Of a stretch of DNA of 64,000 nt, positions 24,874 to 33,986 are shown one piece after another. Position 1 is the stretch's first letter. Every line of letters begins with the position of its first letter. The translations under genes were made by a program, and so were the position numbers. The notes beneath the pieces were generated by a model, which saw only the letters and a list, made by a program, of their open reading frames with translations, was not told the DNA's origin and did no database searches. The DNA is from Saprospiraceae bacterium (GTDB lineage: Bacteria; Bacteroidota; Bacteroidia; Chitinophagales; Saprospiraceae), in assembly GCA_016714985.1 (NCBI GenBank), contig JADKBS010000026.1, positions 1 through 64,000 of the forward strand, given 5' to 3'.

Positions 24874-27519
24874 ATGAAAAATACCACCATTTTAATAGCA
24901 ATCTTACTTAGCCAATTTTCTTTACGCCCCTTGGTAGCGCAAGGCGTGGAGGTGCTGTGGGACAGTTTTTATCACGCCGCCACCAACGAATTGCTGAACG
25001 ACCTCGTGCTGCTGCCCGATGGCAGATTGGCGGGGGTTGGACAAGCCAGCCAAAAGGGGAGGCCGGACAAGGGGCTTTTTGTATTGATTGATGCTGAATC
25101 ATGGAGGTTGTCCAAGAAACGGCACTTCGAAGCCTTTGAAAAACAGGTACTCAAATCGGTGGCCGAGGCTAACGATGGCAGTTTTTATGCCGTGGGCCAT
25201 GTGGAAGCTGACGGAGACAAGCAGGGTTGGGTGCTGCGGCTTGACGAGAATGGCGAAGAACTACTCAGCCAAAAAATTGGCGAGAAGGGGAGCCAAGACC
25301 ATCTGGATCGGATAGTTTGGTTAGACAACGGCAAGGGCTTGGCTGCTGGACATTCCGAGCAATTGCCCAAGGGCACAATATGGCTGCTCAGTCTGGTTGG
25401 GGAAAAAAACGAATTTAAAGACCCCATTGGGAGTGGCGCTATGGGCAGGTTGGCGGATATGCAATTGGATCCACAAGGCAGAATCTGGCTGACTGGCAAC
25501 CTGCCTTCCGATGCGAAAAGGGGTGGCGTCTGGCTATTGCAAATTGACCAGAACGGCTTTACCAAAAAAGCGGAAACTTTTGGCGGCAAATCTTTTGAAA
25601 CCATCAGTTCCATGGCCGTAGCAGAGGACGGGGCCGTACTGCTGGCTGGCCAAATACAGGCCGCTGCCAATCAAGAAACTGACGCTTGGGTGGTTGAGTA
25701 CGACGCAGCAGTGCCCGTGCCCACCTCCTACAAATCATTCCTGTACGAAGGCGACGACATCGCCACCTCTATTTTGAAATCACCCAACCAACAGCGTTGG
25801 CTGGCGCTGCGCGATGCTAGGGGCGTCACGACCTTGGCTTCTTGGGGTAACGAGGGGATGGAGGAGACGGTGTTAACCTTAGAGGGCAGTGCAAACTTCC
25901 GCCCCGTGGCATTGCTGCGCACATGGCAAGGGGCCTACATACTGGCCGGCACCTCCAAAGACCCCAAGCGCAAAAGGGATGGCATACGGATTATCTGCTT
26001 CAAAAACGAAGAGACCCTCGTTGCCAAGGCTTTGGCACAGCCAAATATCAAGTGCGACAATATCACCTTTTCAGAAGCCGAACCGGACACCTACCTCTCC
26101 CCAAATGAACGCGCATCCATCAACTTCCGACTGTCGAATCTCGGCGACTTGGACGTGAAGGAGGGACGGATACGCTTGGTGGCCGAAAAGCTTGCGCACG
26201 GACTAACGGTCATCAGGGAGTCCCAGTTCTTGCCATACCTGACTGCCAAGGGCGGCCAAAAAACCTGCTCATTCCCGATTAAAGGGGAGGCTGACCTTGC
26301 GGCGGGCACTTCTATTTTTCGAATCATTGTGGAGGTGGGCGGCCAACAAGTGGTGGACGTTCCTTTCACCGTGAACTGCATCAAACCCAAGCAGGGGGTT
26401 AAGGAAAAAAAAGCCCAGATTTTCATCGAATCCCCTCGACTTTCTGGCAATGAACGCCGTGTGCCCCTTACCGATAACACGGTCAAGGTGAAAGCCAAGA
26501 TTGTGAGCGCTCGCCAGCTAAAGGCGGAAGACCCCAAAATAATGATAGGCAAGACCGTGCAAGAAGACCAAAAAGCCCCGCCTACAATTGAGCAAATCGG
26601 CAAAGAGGGGGATAATTATATTTACGAGTACACGGCTATGGTCGCGTTAAAGGATAGTGCCAATATCGTCAGGTTGACATTGGATGACTATACCACGGAC
26701 TCCATCGTGTTCGAGGTGAGCGAAGCACATCCTGACCTGCACATCTTGGCCATCGGTCCCAGTTACGACGACCTGAAATACACGGCCAAGGACGTGCGGG
26801 AGCTTGCCCAAGCATTTGCTGCACAGGCTGGGAAAGGGTTCTTCGGCCAGGTTTTCGTGGACACGCTTCTCACGGATAAGCGTACCACCAAGACGCAGAT
26901 AGACAGGGCCTTCAACACCCTGCTGAAGCGCTATCTTTCCAATGAATTGCCTGACCGCATCAAGCCAAACGACTACGTTTTCGTCGTTTATTCCGGGCAT
27001 GGCACCAAGATCGACAACCGGTTCTTCCTCGTGCCAACGGACTACGACCCAGAAGTGCCGCTGGCCACTACCCTGGACTACAAGGAGATGCTGGACAAGT
27101 ACCTAAACAAGATTCAGTGCAAGAAGGTCTTGTTCATTGATGCCTGCCTGAGCGGGTCTGCCAAGTCAACGGTGGCAGACAAGACACTCATGGAGGCCAT
27201 CAACGAGGCCAACAGCAGTAATCCAGGCTTGGTTTGTTTTACCTCCTGTTCCGAAAATGAACTTTCCTTTGAAGACCCAGCTTGGGAAAATGGTGCTTTT
27301 ACGGAGGCGCTATTAGAAGCATTGGAAGGCGGTGGGCTTGGTATCGTACCCAAGCTCGGCGAAAAAGCCGCTCCCATTTCTGCGAGGGCGCTACACGATT
27401 TCCTGAAAAAAAGGGTTTCAGAACTGGTGAGCAAGAAGGGGGGCGTCTCCCAAACTCCTGCCTTAAAACTGAACGATGTCCGAGAAACGCTGACTATATT
27501 TGCCATTCCTGGCAATTGA
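24874..27519 (+). CDS. Secreted caspase-like (C14 / orthocaspase) protein with beta-propeller-like N-half
   Basis: This encodes 881 residues. A signal peptide (1-22, MKNTTILIAILLSQFSLRPL) is followed by about 380 residues of WD/propeller-like repeats (DPQGRIWLTGNLPSD, AEDGAVLLAGQIQA, WQGAYILAGTSKD), a CARDB/Ig-like middle, and a C-terminal caspase-fold domain from about residue 640. The catalytic dyad is visible: His709 in VVYSGHGTK and Cys758 in VLFIDACLSG. Clan CD proteases of this type cut after basic residues or act as activated switches; the signal peptide points to periplasm or surface. It lies between paralog 6 and a PorP/SprF protein, facing the TPR-CHAT gene. Substrate unknown. Confidence 0.85.
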   Translation: MKNTTILIAILLSQFSLRPLVAQGVEVLWDSFYHAATNELLNDLVLLPDGRLAGVGQASQKGRPDKGLFVLIDAESWRLSKKRHFEAFEKQVLKSVAEANDGSFYAVGHVEADGDKQGWVLRLDENGEELLSQKIGEKGSQDHLDRIVWLDNGKGLAAGHSEQLPKGTIWLLSLVGEKNEFKDPIGSGAMGRLADMQLDPQGRIWLTGNLPSDAKRGGVWLLQIDQNGFTKKAETFGGKSFETISSMAVAEDGAVLLAGQIQAAANQETDAWVVEYDAAVPVPTSYKSFLYEGDDIATSILKSPNQQRWLALRDARGVTTLASWGNEGMEETVLTLEGSANFRPVALLRTWQGAYILAGTSKDPKRKRDGIRIICFKNEETLVAKALAQPNIKCDNITFSEAEPDTYLSPNERASINFRLSNLGDLDVKEGRIRLVAEKLAHGLTVIRESQFLPYLTAKGGQKTCSFPIKGEADLAAGTSIFRIIVEVGGQQVVDVPFTVNCIKPKQGVKEKKAQIFIESPRLSGNERRVPLTDNTVKVKAKIVSARQLKAEDPKIMIGKTVQEDQKAPPTIEQIGKEGDNYIYEYTAMVALKDSANIVRLTLDDYTTDSIVFEVSEAHPDLHILAIGPSYDDLKYTAKDVRELAQAFAAQAGKGFFGQVFVDTLLTDKRTTKTQIDRAFNTLLKRYLSNELPDRIKPNDYVFVVYSGHGTKIDNRFFLVPTDYDPEVPLATTLDYKEMLDKYLNKIQCKKVLFIDACLSGSAKSTVADKTLMEAINEANSSNPGLVCFTSCSENELSFEDPAWENGAFTEALLEALEGGGLGIVPKLGEKAAPISARALHDFLKKRVSELVSKKGGVSQTPALKLNDVRETLTIFAIPGN

Positions 27520-27545
27520 GATAAAAAATATTAAACAAACACCCA

Positions 27546-28556
27546 ATGGTATCCCCTATCAATAATCGCCCTTTACTTCTGCTGGTTCTGCTGACCGTAT
27601 CCATTTCCGCTATTTCGCAGGTCACGCCATTCACCAATCTCTACCAACAGAATTGGCAGATGGTAAACCCGGCAGCCATTGACAGGTGGCAGATTTTCCA
27701 GCGCGCCAACAATAGTTCGATGCTCTTCTCTACAAACTACCGCGGACAGTGGCTCTTGGGAGGGGTAGAGGGTGCTCCGAACACTTTTTATGCTTCCTTT
27801 GAAAACGCCCCATTTGTGAACGAAAGCGCAAGCGGCATTAAGTATGGAGTTACTGCCTTTTACGACAAGGCGGGTGTTTTCCAAAACACAGGTGCCTCTG
27901 CCAATTTTTCCTACTACTTCGATTTTTCAAAAAAAGAAGTAATCCATTTAGGGCTCAGTGCCGGAATGGTACAATATGGGATTAATCGTGGTGATATTCG
28001 GGCGGCGAACGAATCAGACAATCTCTTGTCAGGTTTGGATGGCAGCAAGTGGCTTCCCGATTTTTCGCTCGGTGTGTTCTATCGCCGCAAACTGTCCCCG
28101 TGGGGCGACAGGATGTACGCAGGATTTTCCATTCCGAAGGTATTTAACCGAGCGGGCAACAAGACGGCCATATTGGACAAGGGAACTCCGTTTTACCTTT
28201 TGGCAGGGGCTTTTCTGGTGAGTGATGGCGGCAGTGGCTTTGCGGGGGACATCACGTACGAACCATCCATTTGGGTGCGACACGCAAAGGGGTTGGGTTT
28301 TTACAGTGTCTCCACGCAAAAGTGGCAATACTTAAGCGTGGACGCCAGTTTAAGGGTCTATTTCAACGATAAGTTCTGGTTCGGCGCAGGGTACGGCACC
28401 TACCAATCGGGTATGGCCGAGGCGGGTTTTTTGCTGGAACCGGAAGAATCCGAAAAACGCATCCGGCTTGGTCTTTCCTATAGTTTTCCGGCAGGCAGCA
28501 AGTACCTTAATTTAGGCCACAGTCTCGAAGTCATGGCCTCAATGGGTATCGAGTAG
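27546..28556 (+). CDS. PorP/SprF-family type IX secretion outer-membrane protein
   Basis: This encodes 336 residues with a signal peptide (LLLLVLLTVSISAISQ). The mature start TPFTNLYQQNWQMVNPAAID is the typical N-terminus of PorP/SprF proteins, and the rest alternates short strands (GIKYGVTAFYDKAGVF, DFSLGVFYRRKLS, FWFGAGYGTYQSGMAEAGF) as in a 14-strand-type barrel of about this length. Family members anchor or help export specific T9SS cargo, often encoded nearby. It starts 26 bp after the caspase-like gene, so it is probably in the same operon. Its 3' end overlaps the convergent TPR-CHAT gene by 26 bp. Confidence 0.85.
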   Translation: MVSPINNRPLLLLVLLTVSISAISQVTPFTNLYQQNWQMVNPAAIDRWQIFQRANNSSMLFSTNYRGQWLLGGVEGAPNTFYASFENAPFVNESASGIKYGVTAFYDKAGVFQNTGASANFSYYFDFSKKEVIHLGLSAGMVQYGINRGDIRAANESDNLLSGLDGSKWLPDFSLGVFYRRKLSPWGDRMYAGFSIPKVFNRAGNKTAILDKGTPFYLLAGAFLVSDGGSGFAGDITYEPSIWVRHAKGLGFYSVSTQKWQYLSVDASLRVYFNDKFWFGAGYGTYQSGMAEAGFLLEPEESEKRIRLGLSYSFPAGSKYLNLGHSLEVMASMGIE

Positions 28557-31554
28557 TGCGCCGTTTGCAGAACAAATGGAGGCCTACTAAAACAAGTACC
28601 GAACCCAAGGCTGCTGTAGCCAACTTCCACGAAGATTTAAAGAATTGACTGCCCTGCTGCAGCAACGGCGAGTCGTCGCCAATGGAAATGAAGCCCGACC
28701 AGAAGAAAGGGTGCGTTTTCGTTCTTTGGGCATTACACAGGTAATGCTGCTTTGCCAATGAAAGCGCCTGAGACTTTGGCACGGATGCGGCAAGGTTCGA
28801 GAAATACTGCTCCATGAGTTCGGGCGTCTGCTTGTCGTCCACGTTCCATAAGGAAGCCACCACGGTTTTTGCACCAGCAAGCTGAAATGCCCTTGCCATG
28901 CTTAGCAGTCCTTCCCCTCGGTATAGTTGCCCATTGGCTGTCTGGCAGGCGCTCAGCACTATCAGGTCGGTGAAAAAGGGCAGGTTGTGGATTTCCCAAG
29001 CATACAGGTTTTCATTTTCCATGCTATCTTCCACTTCGGTAAATGCAAGGTAGGACGAGGCCGGACGCTGGTCGTCCAGTATGGCATGGGTCGAGAAAAG
29101 CACGGCTTGGCTGTTCTGGAGCAAGGGCAGTACAGCCTTTTTGGTGGCGGATGCGCCTTGCAGCAATCGCCCCCCCAGTTCTTTTGTTGCAGCTTTGGCT
29201 TCATTGACGTTGTTGTAGAGCGGTAACAACTGCCGGGTGTCCTGTGTAAAATTAGGTGCAACAGCCACTAACCCATTTCCGAAGGAAACGCTTGAAAAAC
29301 GAGCGGCACGGTAAGTGAAGGCGGCATTGGCGTAGCCGATGCTGTAGGTTCTTGCGAGGTATTGGTATTCCCAAAAATGGCCCGACTGCGAGGGAGGCAC
29401 CGTTACAAGTGCATCGAAGGGTAGGTAGTATAGCCATGCATCCGGTACGATGGTCAGCTGTTGGCGCAGCCAAGGCTTTAACGGGGCGAGCAATTGAGCA
29501 TACAGCTGATGCGCCAATATGGGCAAATCCGCTTGGCTGCCATCGGGCATCCAATCTGGGTTTTGGTTGCAGAGGGCGAAAAACTGTAGAATGTCGGCAG
29601 CCATGTTCTTGGGGAGCGGTAGCGTTTTTGCCAAAAAAGTGTCGCGTGTGAAAACGAAGGCAAAAAGTGCCTGCTCACCCCAGTGGTATTCCAGCATGGT
29701 TTGGTTGGGTGCCAGCAATTTGCGGATTTCGGAAGGCTTTAGGGTGGCTGTCGCCCTATCAGTTACTGATTCATTGGCCGACAGTTGGTTTTGAAGGCTC
29801 AGTATGATGCTGTCGAGCTTGTTGGCTTCTACCTCTTGCAAAGGAAAGATAGCCCCTCCGGGCAGCGAGGCCCGCCTTTGCTTTGCTGTTGCCAAGCTGC
29901 GTCGCAGCTTTTGTATTTGGGTTGAGGGGTTGTTCATTTCCTTTGCTTGCAGGGATAAATGCTGAAACTGGCTGCCCCTATACCGCTCGGTAAGCTGGAA
30001 GGCGGCTTCATCGGCTTGCGGGCCACCGAGCGCCAGCGTTGCGGCGATGGCCGTACTGTACAATTGGAAAAAGGCAGCCTTGGCATCCAATTCTGACTGC
30101 TCGTCCGACAGCCATCCATTCAATGCTTCCAATGCAGTGATTCCTTTGAGTGCAATGGTTTTGGCTTTTGACCATTCATCAACGTTGTTCTTTTGGCGGG
30201 CAAGTGCCTCGTGTGCCATGCCTAAGGCTGCCATGGCTTGAACTGCTTCGTAAGGGTATGCGCTTTCGGTTCCAAGCGAGGATTGGGCTTTGGCATAAAA
30301 TACGATGGCCTTTGGAATTTCACCCGCTAGTGCGGCAGATTCGCCCAAGTAGTAATTGGCGGCAAAAGCCTTGGCTGCTTTACCATTTGTGGTGGCCCAC
30401 TGCAGGGTTTGATTAAAGTTTGCATCGGCACTTATGCGTTTGCCCTGCTGCAAATAGCACCTGCCGAGCTTCAGCCTTGCCGATGCCAACAGTTCAGCAT
30501 GAGCCTTACCTTTTGGGATGATTTCAATTGCTTTCGTGATGTAAAAAACTGCCCCTTCCGTTTCGCCCAATCCGAGGTAGCTGCTGCCAAGTTGGAGCAG
30601 GGACTCCATGTAAAGCTTATGGAAAAGGGGGGTGAGATTTGCCTCCTCGCAAAACCGGACAACCGCTGCGAAATATTCTGTTGCGGATGCATGATCGTTC
30701 TTTGTGGCGTAAAGCCTGCCCAGTGATAGCAGCACTTCCGCCCATTCGGCATCACCCTCTTTGCAATGCCCAATGGCGGCGTTGAAGTGTTGAATGGCGG
30801 CTTCCGAATCGCCCACTTCGAAGAGGCAGTTCCCCGTTTTTGCCAGACACCGTGCCTTTTCCAGCGCAGTGGCCTCAGGTGCCGCCTGCAAGATTCGCCA
30901 AGCAGCTTGTAGGCTGTCCAGCGCTTGGTAAAAGTCCCCATCCTTGAAGTGGCAGTCTGCCAACCGGGTTTGCAGGATGGCCGTCATTAAGGTTGCATAG
31001 TCACCCGAGGCAGCCTGTATCTCTTGCGCATTTTGGAAAAGTTCTCTTGCTGCTTCTGTCTTGTTCAATTGGAAAAAAGCATCGGCAAGGTTTAAGTATG
31101 GCACAACGAGGCGGGTGTCTTCAGGCGAAAGTAACATCTTCCTGATTTCAAGGGTTTTGAGGGCAAAATGGGCGGCGTTTACATCGTCTTGCAAGTCCCA
31201 ATAACAGTTAAAAAGGTTCTGGCAACTCCTTGCAGTCTCCTCGCTTTGAGCACCAAATTGCCTCTTGCGGATGCCCAATGCCAGCTCATGTGACCGAATG
31301 GCATTGTGGACTTTGCCCATTCGGCGGTACGTGTTGCCCATTAGTGTAAGCACTTCGGCGGCGCGGCGCGGGGGAAGATGTTTTTGCGAAAGCCAGGCAT
31401 CACAACTGTCGAGCACTTCGAGGGGACAACCCTGTTGCAGCCATTCGTAGCCCATGTCCAAACGAGCATCCCAGCCATCCTTAACGCTATCCTGTGCGTT
31501 CAGCGCGTAAGCGCCAAGGCTTAGGCAATAAAAGATGATAAGTGCTTTATGCAT
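28531..31554 (-). CDS. TPR-CHAT protein (clan CD protease) with signal peptide and C-terminal membrane anchor
   Basis: This encodes 1007 residues. Signal peptide (MHKALIIFYCLSLGAYALNA), then about a dozen TPRs (residues 30-480), a helical linker and a CHAT domain (about 620-960). Catalytic residues are visible: His823 in FSTHAILDD and Cys870 in VLSACQTANG. A hydrophobic segment (LATAALGSVLVLVGLHLFC) and a basic tail end the protein, so the CHAT domain probably faces the periplasm. CHAT proteins are caspase relatives; some act in prokaryotic proteolytic switches. It is divergent from the ECF sigma gene and convergent with PorP/SprF. Substrate unknown. Confidence 0.85.
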   Translation of the reverse strand: MHKALIIFYCLSLGAYALNAQDSVKDGWDARLDMGYEWLQQGCPLEVLDSCDAWLSQKHLPPRRAAEVLTLMGNTYRRMGKVHNAIRSHELALGIRKRQFGAQSEETARSCQNLFNCYWDLQDDVNAAHFALKTLEIRKMLLSPEDTRLVVPYLNLADAFFQLNKTEAARELFQNAQEIQAASGDYATLMTAILQTRLADCHFKDGDFYQALDSLQAAWRILQAAPEATALEKARCLAKTGNCLFEVGDSEAAIQHFNAAIGHCKEGDAEWAEVLLSLGRLYATKNDHASATEYFAAVVRFCEEANLTPLFHKLYMESLLQLGSSYLGLGETEGAVFYITKAIEIIPKGKAHAELLASARLKLGRCYLQQGKRISADANFNQTLQWATTNGKAAKAFAANYYLGESAALAGEIPKAIVFYAKAQSSLGTESAYPYEAVQAMAALGMAHEALARQKNNVDEWSKAKTIALKGITALEALNGWLSDEQSELDAKAAFFQLYSTAIAATLALGGPQADEAAFQLTERYRGSQFQHLSLQAKEMNNPSTQIQKLRRSLATAKQRRASLPGGAIFPLQEVEANKLDSIILSLQNQLSANESVTDRATATLKPSEIRKLLAPNQTMLEYHWGEQALFAFVFTRDTFLAKTLPLPKNMAADILQFFALCNQNPDWMPDGSQADLPILAHQLYAQLLAPLKPWLRQQLTIVPDAWLYYLPFDALVTVPPSQSGHFWEYQYLARTYSIGYANAAFTYRAARFSSVSFGNGLVAVAPNFTQDTRQLLPLYNNVNEAKAATKELGGRLLQGASATKKAVLPLLQNSQAVLFSTHAILDDQRPASSYLAFTEVEDSMENENLYAWEIHNLPFFTDLIVLSACQTANGQLYRGEGLLSMARAFQLAGAKTVVASLWNVDDKQTPELMEQYFSNLAASVPKSQALSLAKQHYLCNAQRTKTHPFFWSGFISIGDDSPLLQQGSQFFKSSWKLATAALGSVLVLVGLHLFCKRRTTRYPLRP

Positions 31555-31649
31555 ACATGCAGGTCGTTGAAAAAGCTATTTTTACGCGAAATATTTTTAG
31601 ATTTCCTTAACAACAATGGGTACCTATACACCTGAACTTCCACCTAATT
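31555..31649. promoter_or_regulatory. Divergent promoter region of TPR-CHAT and ECF sigma genes
   Basis: Only 95 bp separate two divergent starts, so both promoters lie here. A GGGTACC sequence (31619-31625) resembles the palindrome in the leaders of the small secreted paralogs. I cannot define -33 or -7 elements with confidence. Confidence 0.45.
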
Positions 31650-32276
31650 ATGAAGACCATACAAATGACTACGCCTGATTTGCTGGGGATGCTGCTCAGC
31701 GGCGACCAACGGCAGCAAAACCAAGCGCTAAAGCAGCTCTTCACCAATAGGATGATCAATGCCAAAGTGCAAGAATGGGCAAAGATGTACAACCTTCGTG
31801 AAAAATCGCCTGATGATGTGCTACAAGAGGCCGTCATCCTGCTTTACGATATGGTGCTCGATAAACGATTCCGGGGTGCCTCAAAGGTTGAAACCTTCTT
31901 ACTGGGAATTTGCTTGAACCTCATCCGCGACAGCGGCAAGAAAGTCAACCGCGTTCAGTACAAGGAATCCTTCACGGATGCTGAAATGTACTCGGAAGAT
32001 AGTCTTGCCGATGCCGTGACTATAACTGAACAAACGAACCTGGAACAAGAACGCGACAAATTGCTCGAAGACACAATGGGGCAATTGACGCCAAACTGCC
32101 AAGAATCATTGAAACTGTACTATTTTAAAAACAAGAGCATGACCGACATCGCAGCCGCCCGACTTTTGGCCAACGCAGAACAGGCCAAGAAGGCAGTTCA
32201 CCGCTGCCGAGAGTCGCTTCGCAACTTGGTCAAGGAAAACAATGCCCTTCAAAACATTATCAATCAACTGTCATGA
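31650..32276 (+). CDS. RNA polymerase sigma factor, ECF type
   Basis: This encodes 208 residues. Region 2 has SPDDVLQEAVILLYDMVLDK followed by FRGASKVETFLLGICLNLIRD, the core-binding and -10 recognition helices. Region 4 has LTPNCQESLKLYYFKNKSMT and an HTH (DIAAARLLANAEQAKKAVHR). The length is typical of ECF sigma factors. The start at 31650 gives MKTIQMTTPDL; Met6 is an alternative. It overlaps the next gene by 4 bp (ATGA), a sign of translational coupling to its presumed anti-sigma partner, and is divergent from TPR-CHAT. Confidence 0.88.
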   Translation: MKTIQMTTPDLLGMLLSGDQRQQNQALKQLFTNRMINAKVQEWAKMYNLREKSPDDVLQEAVILLYDMVLDKRFRGASKVETFLLGICLNLIRDSGKKVNRVQYKESFTDAEMYSEDSLADAVTITEQTNLEQERDKLLEDTMGQLTPNCQESLKLYYFKNKSMTDIAAARLLANAEQAKKAVHRCRESLRNLVKENNALQNIINQLS

Positions 32277-33046
32277 ATACTCAGGATAAAAACTTTGACC
32301 GAATCGAGGCTTATTTGTTTGGCCAAATGACCAACGAGGAAGCTGCTAATTTCGAGCAGGATATTGCACAAGACCAAGCGCTTGCACAATCAGTCGAGCA
32401 GCAAAGGATGGAGCACCGCACCATGCACCTGCTACTGAGAAAGGAATTGCTCTCCAGCCTAGAAGAATGGAAACAGGAAAAAGCCTCCACCACCCAAGCG
32501 AACGAGCGAACAGCCACCGTCGTGCCCATGCGCCGCCGAATATTGCAATATGCAGTGGCAGCCTGTGTGGTGGGCCTACTTGGCTGGTTCGTCAATTTTT
32601 GGTTGAACCAGACCGATTCAAGTGGCCTTGCCGCCGAGTATTTCGAGGCCAGCAGTGATACGGTGAGGAGTGGGGGACGTTCTGGGTCTCAGGAACTTGC
32701 ACTTGCCTTGGACGAGATGCGAAAGCCCAGCCCTGACTACCAAGCGGCCCTGCGTCATGTTGATGCAGAAAAGGACAGCACATACTTTGAAATCTCCCTT
32801 TTCCTAAAGGGCGAATGTTATTTCAGGCTAAAGGAATACCATCAGGCCGCATCAGCCTTCCAACAGGTAATCCGTATCGCATCATCCCCCGTCAACCGCC
32901 AAAAAGCGGAATGGTACCTGCTGCTCACCCATTTGGCCGCAGGAGGAAAAGACGACCCAAGCTTCAAGGCGCTGCTCAAAGAGGTTTTAAGCAATTCAAG
33001 TCATGCTTTTAACAGGGAAGCCATTAGTATCCAGCAAAAATTGTAG
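32273..33046 (+). CDS. Anti-sigma-like membrane protein with C-terminal TPRs
   Basis: This encodes 257 residues. The cytoplasmic N-part (RIEAYLFGQMTNEEAANFEQ) is the pattern of zinc-free Bacteroidota anti-sigma domains. One membrane segment follows (LQYAVAACVVGLLGWFVNFWL, about 86-106), and then a periplasmic part with two TPR-like units (YFEISLFLKGECYFRLKEYH, AEWYLLLTHLAAGG). It overlaps the sigma gene by 4 bp. By position and topology it should hold the sigma factor at the membrane and sense a periplasmic signal, perhaps through the TPRs of the CHAT protein; the latter is inference. Confidence 0.8.
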   Translation: MNTQDKNFDRIEAYLFGQMTNEEAANFEQDIAQDQALAQSVEQQRMEHRTMHLLLRKELLSSLEEWKQEKASTTQANERTATVVPMRRRILQYAVAACVVGLLGWFVNFWLNQTDSSGLAAEYFEASSDTVRSGGRSGSQELALALDEMRKPSPDYQAALRHVDAEKDSTYFEISLFLKGECYFRLKEYHQAASAFQQVIRIASSPVNRQKAEWYLLLTHLAAGGKDDPSFKALLKEVLSNSSHAFNREAISIQQKL

Positions 33047-33082
33047 AATGACTTGGCCAGTGTAAAAAATTACCTTGATGAG

Positions 33083-33298
33083 CTACTCCTTTTGTTCGAG
33101 TACGTGAAAGGCTCGCTCCTTGGCGTCATGTAGGGCAGCTTTCTTGTCAGTGAACTGGAAGGCTTTGCAATCGTTTTTTCATAGCCACTTAGCTAGAAGC
33201 AGTTCTAGTACCCGTGCTTCATTGCTAAAGTAAACTACGCCGCATTCGGCGGTAGGGTCCATGCCTTTGATGCGGAGCCAATAGTTGTAGAGGTTCAT
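33083..33298 (-). pseudogene. Small frame-broken ORF (about 70 residues when repaired)
   Basis: From ATG 33298 the frame reads MNLYNYWLRIKGMDPTAECG then FSNEARVLELLLAKWL and stops near 33181. Two small indels later the sequence continues as AFQFTDKKAALHDAKERAFH to a TAG at 33083. Two coding-looking halves suggest one small gene that is decayed or mis-sequenced. Family not recognised. Confidence 0.35.
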
Positions 33299-33359
33299 TG
33301 GAACGTATTGGTTCAAGCATGTGCTGGATGCGGGCTGCAAGATAGGGGGCTTGTCAAGG

Positions 33360-33581
33360 CTATTCCTCGCCGATGTACTCGAACCGAGGCACTTCCACGC
33401 CATCGAGCAGGGCTTTGGATAGGAATATTTCCATTGGGCGCACCCACATCTTTCCTTCGCCGTACTGCGGGACGTAAACGACCATTTCTTCCAGGGTCTC
33501 GGAATGGGTGGCGGTGCCGATGACTCGGTAGTGGTTGCCTTTGAAGTGGCGGAATAGGCCGGGTTGTAGCATAGCATTCAA
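33360..33581 (-). CDS. DUF1653-family small protein
   Basis: This encodes 73 residues. The pattern GLFRHFKGNHYRVIGTATHS, ETLEEMVVYVPQYGEG, MWVRPMEIFL and VPRFEYIGE is that of the DUF1653 family, whose members have about this length and usually stand alone. Biochemical role not established. It lies between small unrelated genes on the minus strand. Confidence 0.8.
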   Translation of the reverse strand: MNAMLQPGLFRHFKGNHYRVIGTATHSETLEEMVVYVPQYGEGKMWVRPMEIFLSKALLDGVEVPRFEYIGEE

Positions 33582-33637
33582 AAGGATGAGGGGCGAAGTT
33601 GGGGAATTTTTGCTCAGCTTGGAGCTTGTGGGCTGTA

Positions 33638-33949
33638 CTAACTTTTACGGCTTATCTGGGCTTCGAGTAGATGCTTAAATAAACGGCTTTGTTCCAGCAC
33701 AAAGGAATCGGCCTTGCCGTCGGTGCTGATTACCCGGAGGCCGTTCCATGCGACATTGTAGATGAGGAACTCTTCTAGGTTGGTGATTTCAGAGAGGGGC
33801 ACGGCCAGTTGAAGGTGGCTGTCCTCGAAATTGGCGAAGCGGAACACCAGCTCGTGTTCCCACAATTCCAGTTGGCCGGGGAGTTGGCGGTGACCATCCC
33901 AGAGGTGGGCGGGGTAGGTATGTAGTGGGTGCTTATTGATGTGTTTCAT
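33638..33949 (-). CDS. Small protein with GRAM/PH-like pattern
   Basis: This encodes 103 residues without signal peptide. The pattern YPAHLWDGHRQLPGQLELWE, HELVFRF, AVPLSEITNLEEF and LFKHLLEAQ suggests a small beta-domain with a C-terminal helix, resembling a GRAM/PH fold; this is inference. A truncated copy of its first half (YPAHLYDGERQLPGTLELCE) lies at 38440-38552, joined to an unrelated tail. Function unknown. Confidence 0.6.
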   Translation of the reverse strand: MKHINKHPLHTYPAHLWDGHRQLPGQLELWEHELVFRFANFEDSHLQLAVPLSEITNLEEFLIYNVAWNGLRVISTDGKADSFVLEQSRLFKHLLEAQISRKS

Positions 33950-33986
33950 GCATTCAAGGATTCATGTGGCCAACTGCTTGTGGTGG

